Source: Corallococcus sp. AS-1-6
GTDB taxonomy: Bacteria; Myxococcota; Myxococcia; Myxococcales; Myxococcaceae
Direction of reading: 5' to 3'
Assembly: GCF_020037015.1 (NCBI RefSeq)
Contig: NZ_JAIQDE010000026.1
Location: 1-64,000 of the forward strand
DNA: 64,000 nt
Position numbers and translations under genes: made by a program. Of the stretch, positions 1-7,665 are shown one piece after another. Under the pieces are notes generated by a model. The model did no database searches and was not told where the DNA came from. It saw only the letters and a program-made list of their open reading frames with translations. Numbering within the stretch: position 1 is the stretch's first letter; every line of letters begins with the position of its first letter.

Positions 1-59
1 GGGCCTGCCTGCTCGGCTGCACCTATGTCTTTGATTCTGCTTTGCTTTTCGCCGCCGCG

Positions 60-533
60 TTAAACGGACGCGGATGGTCGAAGGGCGACTCGATGAAATC
101 TCTGGAGAATGACTTCTAGCTTTTCGAGCGCAGGCGCTTCGACAGGTACGGATGACCGCAGGCTTCGGGCTGCCAATCGGTCTAGGTATTGGACTGCCTC
201 TGCAAGTAGCAGATTCTTCGTGTGTACCTCTTCTCGTCTTTGCTCGGCGAGTTCGTATTCCTCCATGTAGATGATGTTGAAAAATTGCCCGGCGCTCATG
301 GTTCTTTCGACCCAGTCGGAAGCTTCGCCAAAGGCATCTACAAGTGCTGATTTTAAAGTGGCTTTGAACGCAGAGAGTTCTGCTGCGGAGATTGGTGTGG
401 AAGCCATTCTTCTTCCACGGTCCATTAGAGAGCGAAGGTGTGCTGCCCCCTCTGAAGGGGGTAGTGTGGGAGACTGTTGTGTGAGTTCTGGCATGTTGGA
501 TTCTGATATGATGGCTACATTCTTATGGGGCAT
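60..533 (-). CDS. Hypothetical protein, third gene of the toxin cassette
   Basis: I do not recognise a family. The product from the ATG at 533 is 157 residues, mostly helical and charged in the C-terminal half (around residues 80-130), with no signal peptide or membrane segment. The ATG at 533 overlaps the end of the upstream SUKH immunity gene (stop at 523-525) by 11 bases, the same overlap length as between the toxin and the immunity gene, which suggests translational coupling in one transcript. An ATG at 554 is further upstream and one at 497 further downstream in the same frame. Codon use is richer in A/T third positions than in the rest of the window, suggesting acquired DNA. It could be an extra immunity or accessory factor, but that is inference. 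Confidence 0.65.
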   Translation of the reverse strand: MPHKNVAIISESNMPELTQQSPTLPPSEGAAHLRSLMDRGRRMASTPISAAELSAFKATLKSALVDAFGEASDWVERTMSAGQFFNIIYMEEYELAEQRREEVHTKNLLLAEAVQYLDRLAARSLRSSVPVEAPALEKLEVILQRFHRVALRPSASV

Positions 534-1005
534 TAAGCCAGAACCAGTCCCCATTGCTTCGAAGTGCTTCCGCTAGAAAGCGTGAGAAGCTTGGTGCGAT
601 CTCCGGGCAATACTCCGGATTGGGGAACATCTCGCGATAGCCGTCCCGGATCGAGTAGCGATCTTCCTGTGACGCGCTGACATCCAGGATGATGCAGTTG
701 CCGTCCTTGACCGCGCAGATGGACCACCAGTGAGCGGGTCCTCTGTCGTCGGTGTCCTTCCCGCGAATCGCGACACGCGCGCGGACGATTTGCGCGAGCG
801 GATGGAAACGAAACGGGGGATCGATCCGGTCGAAGAGATCCGCTCCGTCACAATGCAGGTAGAACGCACGCAGGTCCGGATCCAACCTCCATCCCACCCG
901 CTGCTCGAAGGCTTCGATCTGCTCGGCCGTAGCGGGCGGATTCGGAAAATGCCGCTGGGAAATCTCCAGCAGCATCGCGCGCATCGGCTCCGGTTCATTC
1001 GCCAT
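523..1005 (-). CDS. SMI1/KNR4 (SUKH) family immunity protein
   Basis: This is a cytoplasmic protein of 160 residues from the ATG at 1005. It has the usual SUKH pattern: an N-terminal stretch in which a short helix with F-E-x-R-V-G leads to L-P/D-x-x-L-R-x-F-Y-L-H-C-D-G, then a WWSICAVKDGN-like core and a C-terminal S-F-x-x-F-L-x-E-A-L helix. SUKH proteins neutralise nuclease toxins in polymorphic toxin systems. The gene starts inside the last codons of the toxin gene (toxin stop at 995-997), so the two are co-translated, as expected for a toxin and its immunity partner. A longer form from the ATG at 1029 or 1062 is possible; I prefer 1005 because the SUKH domain begins right after it. Confidence 0.85.
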   Translation of the reverse strand: MANEPEPMRAMLLEISQRHFPNPPATAEQIEAFEQRVGWRLDPDLRAFYLHCDGADLFDRIDPPFRFHPLAQIVRARVAIRGKDTDDRGPAHWWSICAVKDGNCIILDVSASQEDRYSIRDGYREMFPNPEYCPEIAPSFSRFLAEALRSNGDWFWLNAP

Positions 1006-1639
1006 AGGGATAATCGACTCCCACGCCATTCCATGGCGGTGCTCCGGCATAGCACTGGCCATATGAGTCCGTGACGTACTGGTGGAGGTCCTGAGGCAGC
1101 GGAATCACGTTGTCCCAATTGACAGGGTCGCCACCATGACCCAGGTCGAAGACATGGTGCCCTTGCCAGGGTGTGCCGCCCGCGTCGCTCGGCCATGCTC
1201 CCATGCGCTTCGCCCACTCACGGCGGAAGGTGTCGCGGATGTTGTTCCAGCGACTGCGGTTCGCTCGCGTCGCGGCTGGCGCAATGGGTGTGTAGTTGCA
1301 GCAGCAGTGCGTCACGCCGTACCGGCTGCCCGCGTGGACGACAGGGCCTTCGAAGTCCATCTTGATGTCCGCCAGCCAGATGCATCCCATGACCACGTTG
1401 CCCGTCGCCGCGCACTTGCTCTCGCAGGAGCGCATGAACGCGGGTCTGCATTGCCACGGGCCGTAGTGGATGACCGTGCGGAAATGACCTCCTCCGGGGA
1501 CGGCAACCAGGGGCCCCACCCACTTCCGACCAGGACCCACCAATGAGGGGGTGACCGAGCCGCAAGCCGTGGAGGCAAGCATCAGGGCCACCATGACCAG
1601 GATGCTGCATCGCAAGGACCAGGAGGGGGAGGATTCCAC
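995..1639 (-). CDS. Secreted lipoprotein toxin with C-terminal GHH/HNH nuclease, SitA-like
   Basis: The product has 214 residues from a GTG at 1639. A hydrophobic signal (residues about 11-25) ends at Cys26, a lipoprotein site. A central Cys-rich region includes the run HCCC at 111-114. The C-terminus carries G160-H161-H162, then N-W-D-N-V-I-P-L at 174-181 and H186, the pattern of GHH-type treble-clef nucleases of the HNH/Endo VII superfamily. In Myxococcus, lipoprotein toxins of the SitA group pass between kin cells by outer membrane exchange and kill those lacking the matching SitI; the N-terminal layout fits that group, though I recall this rather than searched it. The start is supported by a TAACAT box at 1652-1647 exactly seven bases upstream, implying a leaderless message. 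An ATG at 1684 is the alternative. Confidence 0.8.
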   Translation of the reverse strand: MESSPSWSLRCSILVMVALMLASTACGSVTPSLVGPGRKWVGPLVAVPGGGHFRTVIHYGPWQCRPAFMRSCESKCAATGNVVMGCIWLADIKMDFEGPVVHAGSRYGVTHCCCNYTPIAPAATRANRSRWNNIRDTFRREWAKRMGAWPSDAGGTPWQGHHVFDLGHGGDPVNWDNVIPLPQDLHQYVTDSYGQCYAGAPPWNGVGVDYPYGE

Positions 1640-1652
1640 GGCCACGATGTTA
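1639..1652 (-). promoter_or_regulatory. Putative -10 box (TAACAT) for leaderless toxin mRNA
   Basis: TAACAT lies at 1652-1647 on the minus strand and is followed by exactly seven bases and then the GTG at 1639. No Shine-Dalgarno sequence precedes this GTG. The spacing matches that of several other genes in the window. Confidence 0.4.
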
Positions 1653-1848
1653 GAGCGTCCGTGACCTGCGCCGCGACGGTCCATGCTCGCCCGCCAGGCG
1701 TGCGTCCCGGGCCGCGTGAGGGTGCGGTCCCATGGCCACGGGGCAGGGGCTCCCCTCGGTGACGCAGGCGGGCACGCGCGGTGCACTGAAGCGGACGTTC
1801 CAGGGGAATCTTCCCCCCGCTCAAGTGTCGACGGAGCCGCACCCGCGC

Positions 1849-1857
1849 TGCTATGCA
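1849..1857 (+). promoter_or_regulatory. Putative extended -10 element (TGC-TATGCA)
   Basis: An extended -10 like sequence ends seven bases before the ATG at 1865. The TATGCA hexamer lacks the final T of the consensus, so support is modest, but the spacing is the same as for the TAGAGT box before 6385. Confidence 0.35.
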
Positions 1858-1864
1858 CCTCGCC

Positions 1865-4009
1865 ATGGAAGTCCTCTCCGCATCGCGCCGCGCGCTCGTC
1901 GCCGCGCTGGCCCTGACGTTGACCGCCTGCCCCAAGACGCCTTCCCGCACTGACGGCCGGGACGACACCTCCGGGGGTGACTCCACCCAGCCCAACCGGC
2001 CGCGCGTGGAGGTGAGACAGGACGCCACCGCGAACGCCGCGCTCGCGCAGGCCCGCACCCAGGCGCAAGGCAACCCGGACAAGAAGCAGGCCGCGGAGGC
2101 CTACCTGTCCGTGCGCAAGGCGTACCCCGCCACCACCGCCGGCCAGGACGCGCTCTACAACGCGGGCGTCCTCTACTTCGAGGCGAAGGACTACGCGAAC
2201 GCGCGCAAGACCTTCAACGAGCTGCTCTTCGAGAACCCCCTCCACGCCCAGGCCGAGGACGCCAAGCACAAGCTCGCCATCTCCGCCATGGAGGTCGGCG
2301 CCTACCGCGACGCGTACCAGACGCTCACCAGCCTGGCCGAGCGCGCGGAGGGCGCGGAGAAGGAGCAGCTCCTGCGGGAGGCCGCGCGCGCCGCGGAGGG
2401 CGCGGGCCTGTACTCGCAGGCGCTGTCGTCCGCGGTGAAGGAGGCGGGCGACGCGCGGACGGAGGAGGAGAAGGCCGCCTCGGTGAAGAAGGTGGAGCAG
2501 TTGGTGGAGGGCCGCGCCAGCTTCCTCGACATCGCCCGCGTGCAGGAGGGGCTGTCCCCGTCCAACCCCGCGTGGCCGGTGCTCCAGTTCAAGCTGGCGC
2601 GCATCTACTACCACCTGCGTGACTGGACCCGCCTGGAGGAGACGCTCCAGACGTTCCTGCGGGACGCGCCCAACAGCACCTTCGCGCCGCAGGCCAGGGA
2701 GCTGCTCGCGCGCGCCACCCGCCGCGTGGAGGTGCGCCCGCGCACCGTGGCGGTGCTGCTGCCCATGACGGGCCGCTACCAGCCCATTGGCGAGGCGGTG
2801 CTGCGCGGCGTGAAGCTGGGCCTGCAGGGCAGCGACATCGAGCTGGTGGTGAAGGACACGCAGGGCGACGTCAACAAGACGGGCACCGCGATGGAGCAGC
2901 TCGCGTTCGACGACGGCGCCATCGCCGCCATGGGCCCGCTGCTGGTGGACGACACCAAGCGCGCGGCGCTCCTGGCGGAGGAGCTCCAGGTGCCGCTCCT
3001 GACGATGAGCCGTCAGGAGGGCGTCACGGACATTGGCCCGTACGTCTTCCGCAACATGCTGACGAACTCCGCGCAGGCGCGCGCCATCGCGGACTACGCG
3101 ATGAACGTGAAGGGCTACAAGCGCTTCGCGGTGCTCTACCCGAACATCCCCTACGGCGTGGAGCTGGCGAACGAGTTCTGGGACGACGTGGTGTCGCGCG
3201 GCGGCGCGGTGCGCGGCGCGGAGTCGTACTCGTACGACCAGACGACGTTCACCGGCGAGGCCAAGCGCCTGGTGGGCCGCTACTACCTGGAGGACCGCGG
3301 GGACTACGCGGAGGCCGTGCGCGACGTGCAGGGTGAGAACATCACGGACGCGTACCGCCGCCGCAAGGCCATGGAGAAGGCGCGCAGCGGCGTGGAGCCC
3401 ATCATCGACTTCGAGGGCCTCTTCATCCCGGACGACTGGCGCCGGGTGAGCCTGGTGACGCCCGCGCTCGCGGTGGAGGACATCGTCACCAACGCGTGCG
3501 ACCCGCGCGACCTGGAGCGCATCCGCAAGACGACGGGCAAGAAGGACCTGAAGACCGTCACGCTCTTCGGCACCAACCAGTGGTCCAGCCCCAAGGGCCG
3601 CTCGGGCCTGCCGGAGCTGCTGGAGCGCGGCGGCAAGTTCGTCACCTGCTCGGTGTACGTGGACGGCTTCTTCGTGGACTCGCAGCGGCCGGCGACGCAG
3701 AAGTTCGTGAAGACCTACCGCGACGCGTACAAGGAGACGGGCCGCGACCCGGGCCTGCTGGAGGCCATCGGCTACGACTCGGCGCGCATGGTGCGGCAGG
3801 TGCTGGACAAGCAGCGCCCCAACACGCGCGCGGCGATGCGCGAGGCGCTGGCGGGGCTGAAGGACTTCGACGGCGCCACCGGCCGCACCTCGTTCAACGA
3901 CAAGCGTGAAGCGGACAAGCAGTTGTTCCTCCTGTCCGTGGACAACAAGGGCGTGAACGAGATCAACGTGGAGAAGGAGAAGGCCGCCGTCCGCGGCTCG
4001 GGTTCATGA
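1865..4009 (+). CDS. LppC/LpoA-like lipoprotein: TPR domain plus periplasmic binding fold
   Basis: The 714-residue product is predicted to be an outer-membrane lipoprotein that activates peptidoglycan synthases, as LpoA does for PBP1A in enterobacteria. A short signal ends in L-T-A-C within the first 22 residues. TPR-like helices cover roughly residues 45-280. From about residue 295 a Leu/Ile/Val-binding type fold starts with VAVLLPMTGRYQPIGEAVLRG-type sequence and runs to near the end, the order known for LppC/LpoA. The ATG at 1865 is chosen over 1853 because it gives a normal signal peptide and sits seven bases after a TGC-TATGCA extended -10 (1849-1857). The next gene overlaps its stop by four bases. 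The organism is not an enterobacterium, so the partner synthase is unknown; a degenerate GT51 protein lies 2.4 kb downstream. Confidence 0.82.
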   Translation: MEVLSASRRALVAALALTLTACPKTPSRTDGRDDTSGGDSTQPNRPRVEVRQDATANAALAQARTQAQGNPDKKQAAEAYLSVRKAYPATTAGQDALYNAGVLYFEAKDYANARKTFNELLFENPLHAQAEDAKHKLAISAMEVGAYRDAYQTLTSLAERAEGAEKEQLLREAARAAEGAGLYSQALSSAVKEAGDARTEEEKAASVKKVEQLVEGRASFLDIARVQEGLSPSNPAWPVLQFKLARIYYHLRDWTRLEETLQTFLRDAPNSTFAPQARELLARATRRVEVRPRTVAVLLPMTGRYQPIGEAVLRGVKLGLQGSDIELVVKDTQGDVNKTGTAMEQLAFDDGAIAAMGPLLVDDTKRAALLAEELQVPLLTMSRQEGVTDIGPYVFRNMLTNSAQARAIADYAMNVKGYKRFAVLYPNIPYGVELANEFWDDVVSRGGAVRGAESYSYDQTTFTGEAKRLVGRYYLEDRGDYAEAVRDVQGENITDAYRRRKAMEKARSGVEPIIDFEGLFIPDDWRRVSLVTPALAVEDIVTNACDPRDLERIRKTTGKKDLKTVTLFGTNQWSSPKGRSGLPELLERGGKFVTCSVYVDGFFVDSQRPATQKFVKTYRDAYKETGRDPGLLEAIGYDSARMVRQVLDKQRPNTRAAMREALAGLKDFDGATGRTSFNDKREADKQLFLLSVDNKGVNEINVEKEKAAVRGSGS

Positions 4010-5643
4010 GCCCGCGCACCGGGGGCTTCGTGCTCGCGGGCGCGCTGGCGCTCACGGGCTGCGCGCACACGGCCGCGGGCCTGCCGCCGGACGCGCGGGG
4101 CCGGTTGGCGTCCACGCCCGGAGGCTTCCTCTCCGGCGCGGTGGAGGGCTTCGACGGGGAGCCCACCGTCCTCAACCGCAAGGACTTCATCTACGCGTTG
4201 GACTTCGCGCCGCGCGGCCAGCGCGTGGCGTACACGCGCCTGGGGGATGACGCGTACCACGTCTCCGTCTGGGACCTGGCGCCCGAGGCGAAGTCCGGGG
4301 ACGACGGCGCGCCGGTGCTGCGCGCGGATCCATCGGTCAACGTGCAGCAGTACGACCTGGAGGGCGTGGCCTTCTCGCCGGACGGCGCGCGCGTGGCCAC
4401 GGTGAGCCGCAGCGGCGCGGTGCAGCTCTTCGACGCGGCGACGGGCTCGCAGGTGGGGGTGCTCGCCACGGAGGAGCCGCTGGTGTCGGTGGCCTTCCAT
4501 CCGGACGGCCGGTGGCTGGCGGTGGGCAGCGCGCAGGGGCTGGTGTCCCTGCTGTCCGTGCCGGAGCTGGCGTTCGGCGCGGAGGCGCGGCTGCACGCGG
4601 GGCCGGTGAGCGCGCTGGCGTTCGCGGCGGACGGGACGCTGTACTCGGGCGGCTGGGACAAGCACGTGCGCGCGTCGGACACGCCGGAGCAGCAGATGCG
4701 GCCGGACGTGGCGCGCACGCACTTCGAGCGGCGCGGCGGGTTCGCGGCGGTGCAGGGCCGCGTGGACAGCGGGCCGCCGGTGGTGCTGGCGCTGGACTCG
4801 CGCACGCCGGTGGTGGTGCTCACCGCGGCCGCCGCGGCGGCGTCCGGCATCGACGCGGCGTCCCTCCAGGACACCGTCACCGTGCCGGGCGCGATGGGCA
4901 ACACCGTGGCGCGCCTGTCGCGCGGGCGCACGCTGCGCTTCAAGCAACTGACGCTGCCGGGCGTGGACGTGGCGGTGTGCGACGCGTGCGTGCCGCAGGG
5001 CAGCCAGGGCGTGCTGGGCGCGCCCTTCGCCGAGCGCGTGGACACGGTCTTCGACGAGACGACGGCGGAGGCGGTGCTCACGCTCAAGGGCGGCGCTCCG
5101 CAAGGGGCGGCCACGGCGACAGGCCGGGCGCTCACGCCGCGGCGGGACTTCACCTTCCCGGCGCACGTCAACGACGTCACCGTGGACGCGCGCGGCCAGC
5201 GGCTGGGCGTGGCCTTCAGCCAGGAGAAGGCGGAGCGCAACCGCACGGTGTACGAGCGCGAGCGCAAGGGCGTCCAGGAGCCCCAGGGCCCGTGGAACGC
5301 GGGCGCGCTGGTGGACGCGGCCTCCGGGCAGGTGCTGCGCAAGTGGGAGCTGCACCACGGCGTGGTGTCCACCGCGGCCATCTCGCCGGATGGGCGCTCG
5401 CTGGTGTCGGGCGGGTGGGACCGGCGCGTGTATCTCTTCTCCGAGGGCGCGCCGGACGCGAAGGGCGAGCTGGAGTTCGGCTGGTCCGTGCGGCGCGTGC
5501 GCTTCTCACCCGACGGACGCCAGGTGGGCGTGGCCGCGTGGACGCCGCAGAAGGTCACCGGCAACCAGGAGAGCGACCCGGCGGCGGTGGTGGTGGGCGT
5601 GCGCTACGCGGCCCCCACCGTGGAGACGCGCGCGGCTCAGTAG
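4006..5643 (+). CDS. WD40-repeat lipoprotein
   Basis: The product has 545 residues. A signal peptide ends in L-T-G-C at residues 16-19, so it is a lipoprotein. WD40-type repeats are visible, for example DLEGVAFSPDGARVATVSRS near residue 115, VSVAFHPDGRWLAVGS near 160, ALAFAADGTLYSGGWDKHVR near 203 and AAISPDGRSLVSGGWDRRVY near 460. A central part (about 245-390) departs from the repeat pattern and contains a CDACVP motif. The ATG overlaps the stop of the LpoA-like gene (ATGA), so the pair is an operon and the propeller may act as a scaffold for the same envelope process. Its 3' end overlaps the convergent oxidoreductase gene by seven bases. Confidence 0.8.
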   Translation: MSPRTGGFVLAGALALTGCAHTAAGLPPDARGRLASTPGGFLSGAVEGFDGEPTVLNRKDFIYALDFAPRGQRVAYTRLGDDAYHVSVWDLAPEAKSGDDGAPVLRADPSVNVQQYDLEGVAFSPDGARVATVSRSGAVQLFDAATGSQVGVLATEEPLVSVAFHPDGRWLAVGSAQGLVSLLSVPELAFGAEARLHAGPVSALAFAADGTLYSGGWDKHVRASDTPEQQMRPDVARTHFERRGGFAAVQGRVDSGPPVVLALDSRTPVVVLTAAAAAASGIDAASLQDTVTVPGAMGNTVARLSRGRTLRFKQLTLPGVDVAVCDACVPQGSQGVLGAPFAERVDTVFDETTAEAVLTLKGGAPQGAATATGRALTPRRDFTFPAHVNDVTVDARGQRLGVAFSQEKAERNRTVYERERKGVQEPQGPWNAGALVDAASGQVLRKWELHHGVVSTAAISPDGRSLVSGGWDRRVYLFSEGAPDAKGELEFGWSVRRVRFSPDGRQVGVAAWTPQKVTGNQESDPAAVVVGVRYAAPTVETRAAQ

Positions 5644-6329
5644 TTGAGGAACACGGCGCTGCGCGGGACGCCGCGCTGGCCCAGTTGGGCCATCACGTCC
5701 TGCACCATGTCCTGGGGGCCGCACACGAAGGCGATGGCGTGCTCCAGCCGCTCCTCGCCCAGGTGGGCCTGCACGTAGCCGGTGAGGCCCTGCCAGCCGC
5801 TGGCGCCGGGGCGGCTCACGGTGCACAGCACGCGCACGCCGTCCGCCTGCCACTGCTGCAGCTCATGCTGGTACGCGAAGCCGCCCGCCGTGCGCGCGCC
5901 GAAGTACAGCGTCACCCGGCCATACGCGCCGCGCTCCTGGCGCACGGCGGCGATGACGGGGCGGATGGCGGAGATGCCGGAGCCGCTGGCGAACAGCAGC
6001 AGGTCTCGGCCGCGCGCCTTCTCCATGGGGAAGCCCGGGCCCGCCGGGAGCGTCACCTCCACGCGCGCCCCCAGGGGCAGGTGCAGCAGCGCGGACGGCA
6101 GCGAGCCTTCGTCCTTGAGGAGGAACTCCCACCGCGTGCCGGTGGGGGTGGGCGGCGAGGCGATGGCGAACATGCCCGGCTGCCCACCCGGGAGGCGCAG
6201 TTGGACGTACTGCCCCGGGTGGGTGTGCGAGCCCACGAGCGGCGTCCCGCCGACGTCGAGCACCCAGTCGGTGAGGCCATCCGCCGAGGGGGTGCGGGCG
6301 GTGACGGTGGCGGTGTGCCAGTCGCTCAT
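5637..6329 (-). CDS. FNR-type FAD/NAD(P)-binding oxidoreductase
   Basis: The 230-residue protein has the two domains of the ferredoxin-NADP reductase superfamily. The flavin domain holds PGQYVQLRL near residue 38 and MFAIASPP near 52, in place of the usual R-x-Y-S. The nucleotide domain holds G-S-G-I-S-A-I-R-P near 115 and the C-terminal C-G-P-Q-D-M near 205. There is no iron-sulfur or haem domain, so it is a stand-alone reductase whose electron partner is not encoded next to it. It is convergent with the WD40 lipoprotein gene and divergent from the GT51-like gene. The exact substrate cannot be told. Confidence 0.8.
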   Translation of the reverse strand: MSDWHTATVTARTPSADGLTDWVLDVGGTPLVGSHTHPGQYVQLRLPGGQPGMFAIASPPTPTGTRWEFLLKDEGSLPSALLHLPLGARVEVTLPAGPGFPMEKARGRDLLLFASGSGISAIRPVIAAVRQERGAYGRVTLYFGARTAGGFAYQHELQQWQADGVRVLCTVSRPGASGWQGLTGYVQAHLGEERLEHAIAFVCGPQDMVQDVMAQLGQRGVPRSAVFLNY

Positions 6330-6368
6330 GGGGACTTTCTAACCCGTCCTCCTGGCGCGTGCCTCCCC

Positions 6369-6377
6369 TGCTAGAGT
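6369..6377 (+). promoter_or_regulatory. Extended -10 box TGC-TAGAGT, leaderless spacing
   Basis: TGC-TAGAGT occupies 6369-6377. Seven bases separate it from the GTG at 6385 and no ribosome-binding site intervenes. No convincing -35 is seen. Confidence 0.45.
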
Positions 6378-6384
6378 CGTGCCC

Positions 6385-7170
6385 GTGAAGACCGTGTTCT
6401 GGCTGTTCATGTTCCTCGTCGGTCTGGCCGGCGTGGTGATTCCGATCACGTACCTCTACACGGCCAGCAAGCTGCCGCGGCTGGAGAGCGAGTTCGACGT
6501 CGAGAGCCAGTTGCGCCATCGCATCGAGGGCGACCGGATGAGCGTGCTGGCCGGGCGGATGGACCAGGGCATCCGGGATCGCTCGTCGGTGACGTTCACG
6601 CGGCCGGACTTCTCGCGGATGCCCAAGGACCTGGTGGCGCTCTACATCCGCCAGATGAACTGCCCCACCTACTTCCAGACGCCGCGCGAGGACGGGCGCG
6701 CGTGGGCGTGGCGCCTGTTCGCCGGCGTGACGCTGGGCAAGGCGCCCCCCGGGGACGGCGCCTGTGAGCGGCGCCTGGCCATGCGCATCGCGCGGGAGAT
6801 GGGCATCGAAGGGGACCTGCAACTGTCCGTGGCCGCGCACCGGCTGCACGCCTTCTTCCAGAAGGACCAGCTCGTGGCCTACGACCTGTCCATCATCCGC
6901 TTCGAGCGCGGCGTCGTCGGCGTGGAGGACGCGGCCCGCAAGCTCTTCCACCGCGAGCTGGGGGAGCTCCAGTTGGCGGAGCTGGCGGAGCTGCAACTGG
7001 CGCTGCCGCCGTACGGCTATTACGGCGACATCAAGGCGTGCAAGAACGCCAGCCTCATCCGGCAGAACCGCGACATGCTGTTGCAGGACCTGGCGGGCTA
7101 CGCGCTGGTGAGCGAGGAGCGCGCGCGCAACGCCATCGCGCAGCCGGTGGCGTGCCTGTCGGTGAAGTAG
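6385..7170 (+). CDS. Degenerate GT51 transglycosylase-like membrane protein
   Basis: The 261-residue product starts with one transmembrane segment (residues about 4-24), then aligns by eye along the whole glycosyltransferase-51 domain of class A penicillin-binding proteins. The later part is clear: V-V-G-V-E-D-A-A-R-K-L-F-H-R-E-L-G near 175-190 corresponds to the G-x-x-A-A-x-x-Y-F-G-K segment, followed by LQLAELAELQLALPP and a C-terminal R-N-R/D-x-x-L-x-D-L helix. The catalytic E-D-x-x-F-Y motif is replaced by M-N-C-P-T-Y-F-Q, and the Q-Q-L-x-K-N motif by M-R-I-A-R-E-M, so it is probably not an enzyme. It may be a scaffold or regulator of a true synthase. The start GTG at 6385 follows TAGAGT by seven bases; a GTG at 6379 is in frame. 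Confidence 0.7.
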   Translation: MKTVFWLFMFLVGLAGVVIPITYLYTASKLPRLESEFDVESQLRHRIEGDRMSVLAGRMDQGIRDRSSVTFTRPDFSRMPKDLVALYIRQMNCPTYFQTPREDGRAWAWRLFAGVTLGKAPPGDGACERRLAMRIAREMGIEGDLQLSVAAHRLHAFFQKDQLVAYDLSIIRFERGVVGVEDAARKLFHRELGELQLAELAELQLALPPYGYYGDIKACKNASLIRQNRDMLLQDLAGYALVSEERARNAIAQPVACLSVK

Positions 7171-7177
7171 CCGGCGC

Positions 7178-7627
7178 TCAGCGCCGCACGTCCGCGGGCA
7201 CCTGGGGGAGCCAGCCCACCTCCAGCGCGCCCCACAGGCCCAGCAGGATGGCCTCCGCGGCGTCGTGGCGCAGCGAGGTGGGGCGGGGCGCGCGGGACCA
7301 GTCGATGACCCGCCGCGCGAGCGTGTCCGCGGCGTCCTTGGCCTGTGCGCCGCTGCGCTGCTCGCGCGCGTAGAGCAGCCGGTGGCGCCAGTCCTCCGCG
7401 GCCACGCGAAGCACGGGCAGGGCGCGGCGCAGGGCCTCGCGCTCCCAGACGTCCGCGATGGGGCCGCCGCCCTCCAGCACGAGCCACGCGAGCGGGGACG
7501 CTTCCTGGAGCACGGCGGGCACCGCGCGCTTGAGCCGCGCGTGCGTGCCCAGGTTCTGGGAGCGGTACCACTGAAGCCGCCCGTCCGCGCCGAAGCGCGC
7601 GAGCCCGCAGCGCAGGCCCAGGTCCAC
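7178..7627 (-). CDS. RuvC-like (RNase H fold) small protein
   Basis: The 149-residue product from a GTG at 7627 starts within an LLAVDLGLRCG-like first strand, contains W-L-V-L-E-G-G-G near residue 50 and ends with L-R-H-D-A-A-E-A-I-L-L-G-L-W near 120-133. An Asp on strand one, a central Glu and a C-terminal D-A-A-E-A motif are the arrangement of RuvC-type resolvases. The role is unknown; a Holliday junction or other nucleic acid processing enzyme is plausible. It lies 39 bases downstream of the kinase stop on the same strand. No ATG or GTG exists further upstream before the kinase stop, so the first hydrophobic residues of the strand are lost unless a CTG is used. It is convergent with the GT51-like gene. 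Confidence 0.65.
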   Translation of the reverse strand: MDLGLRCGLARFGADGRLQWYRSQNLGTHARLKRAVPAVLQEASPLAWLVLEGGGPIADVWEREALRRALPVLRVAAEDWRHRLLYAREQRSGAQAKDAADTLARRVIDWSRAPRPTSLRHDAAEAILLGLWGALEVGWLPQVPADVRR

Positions 7628-7665
7628 CGCGAGCAGCGCGGCGGGGCCTGGGGACGCGGGGAGCG

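Noticed and set aside
1-119. Plus-strand stretch with L-L-G-C followed by 33 residues to a TAG at 117
   Set aside because: It could be the end of a small lipoprotein gene entering from the left, but it overlaps the gene at 60-533 and has no visible start, so it is not called.
995-2614. A 539-residue open frame on the minus strand
   Set aside because: Only the part from 1639 to 995 is coding; the rest is the antisense shadow of the LpoA-like gene and reads as Arg/Gly-rich noise.
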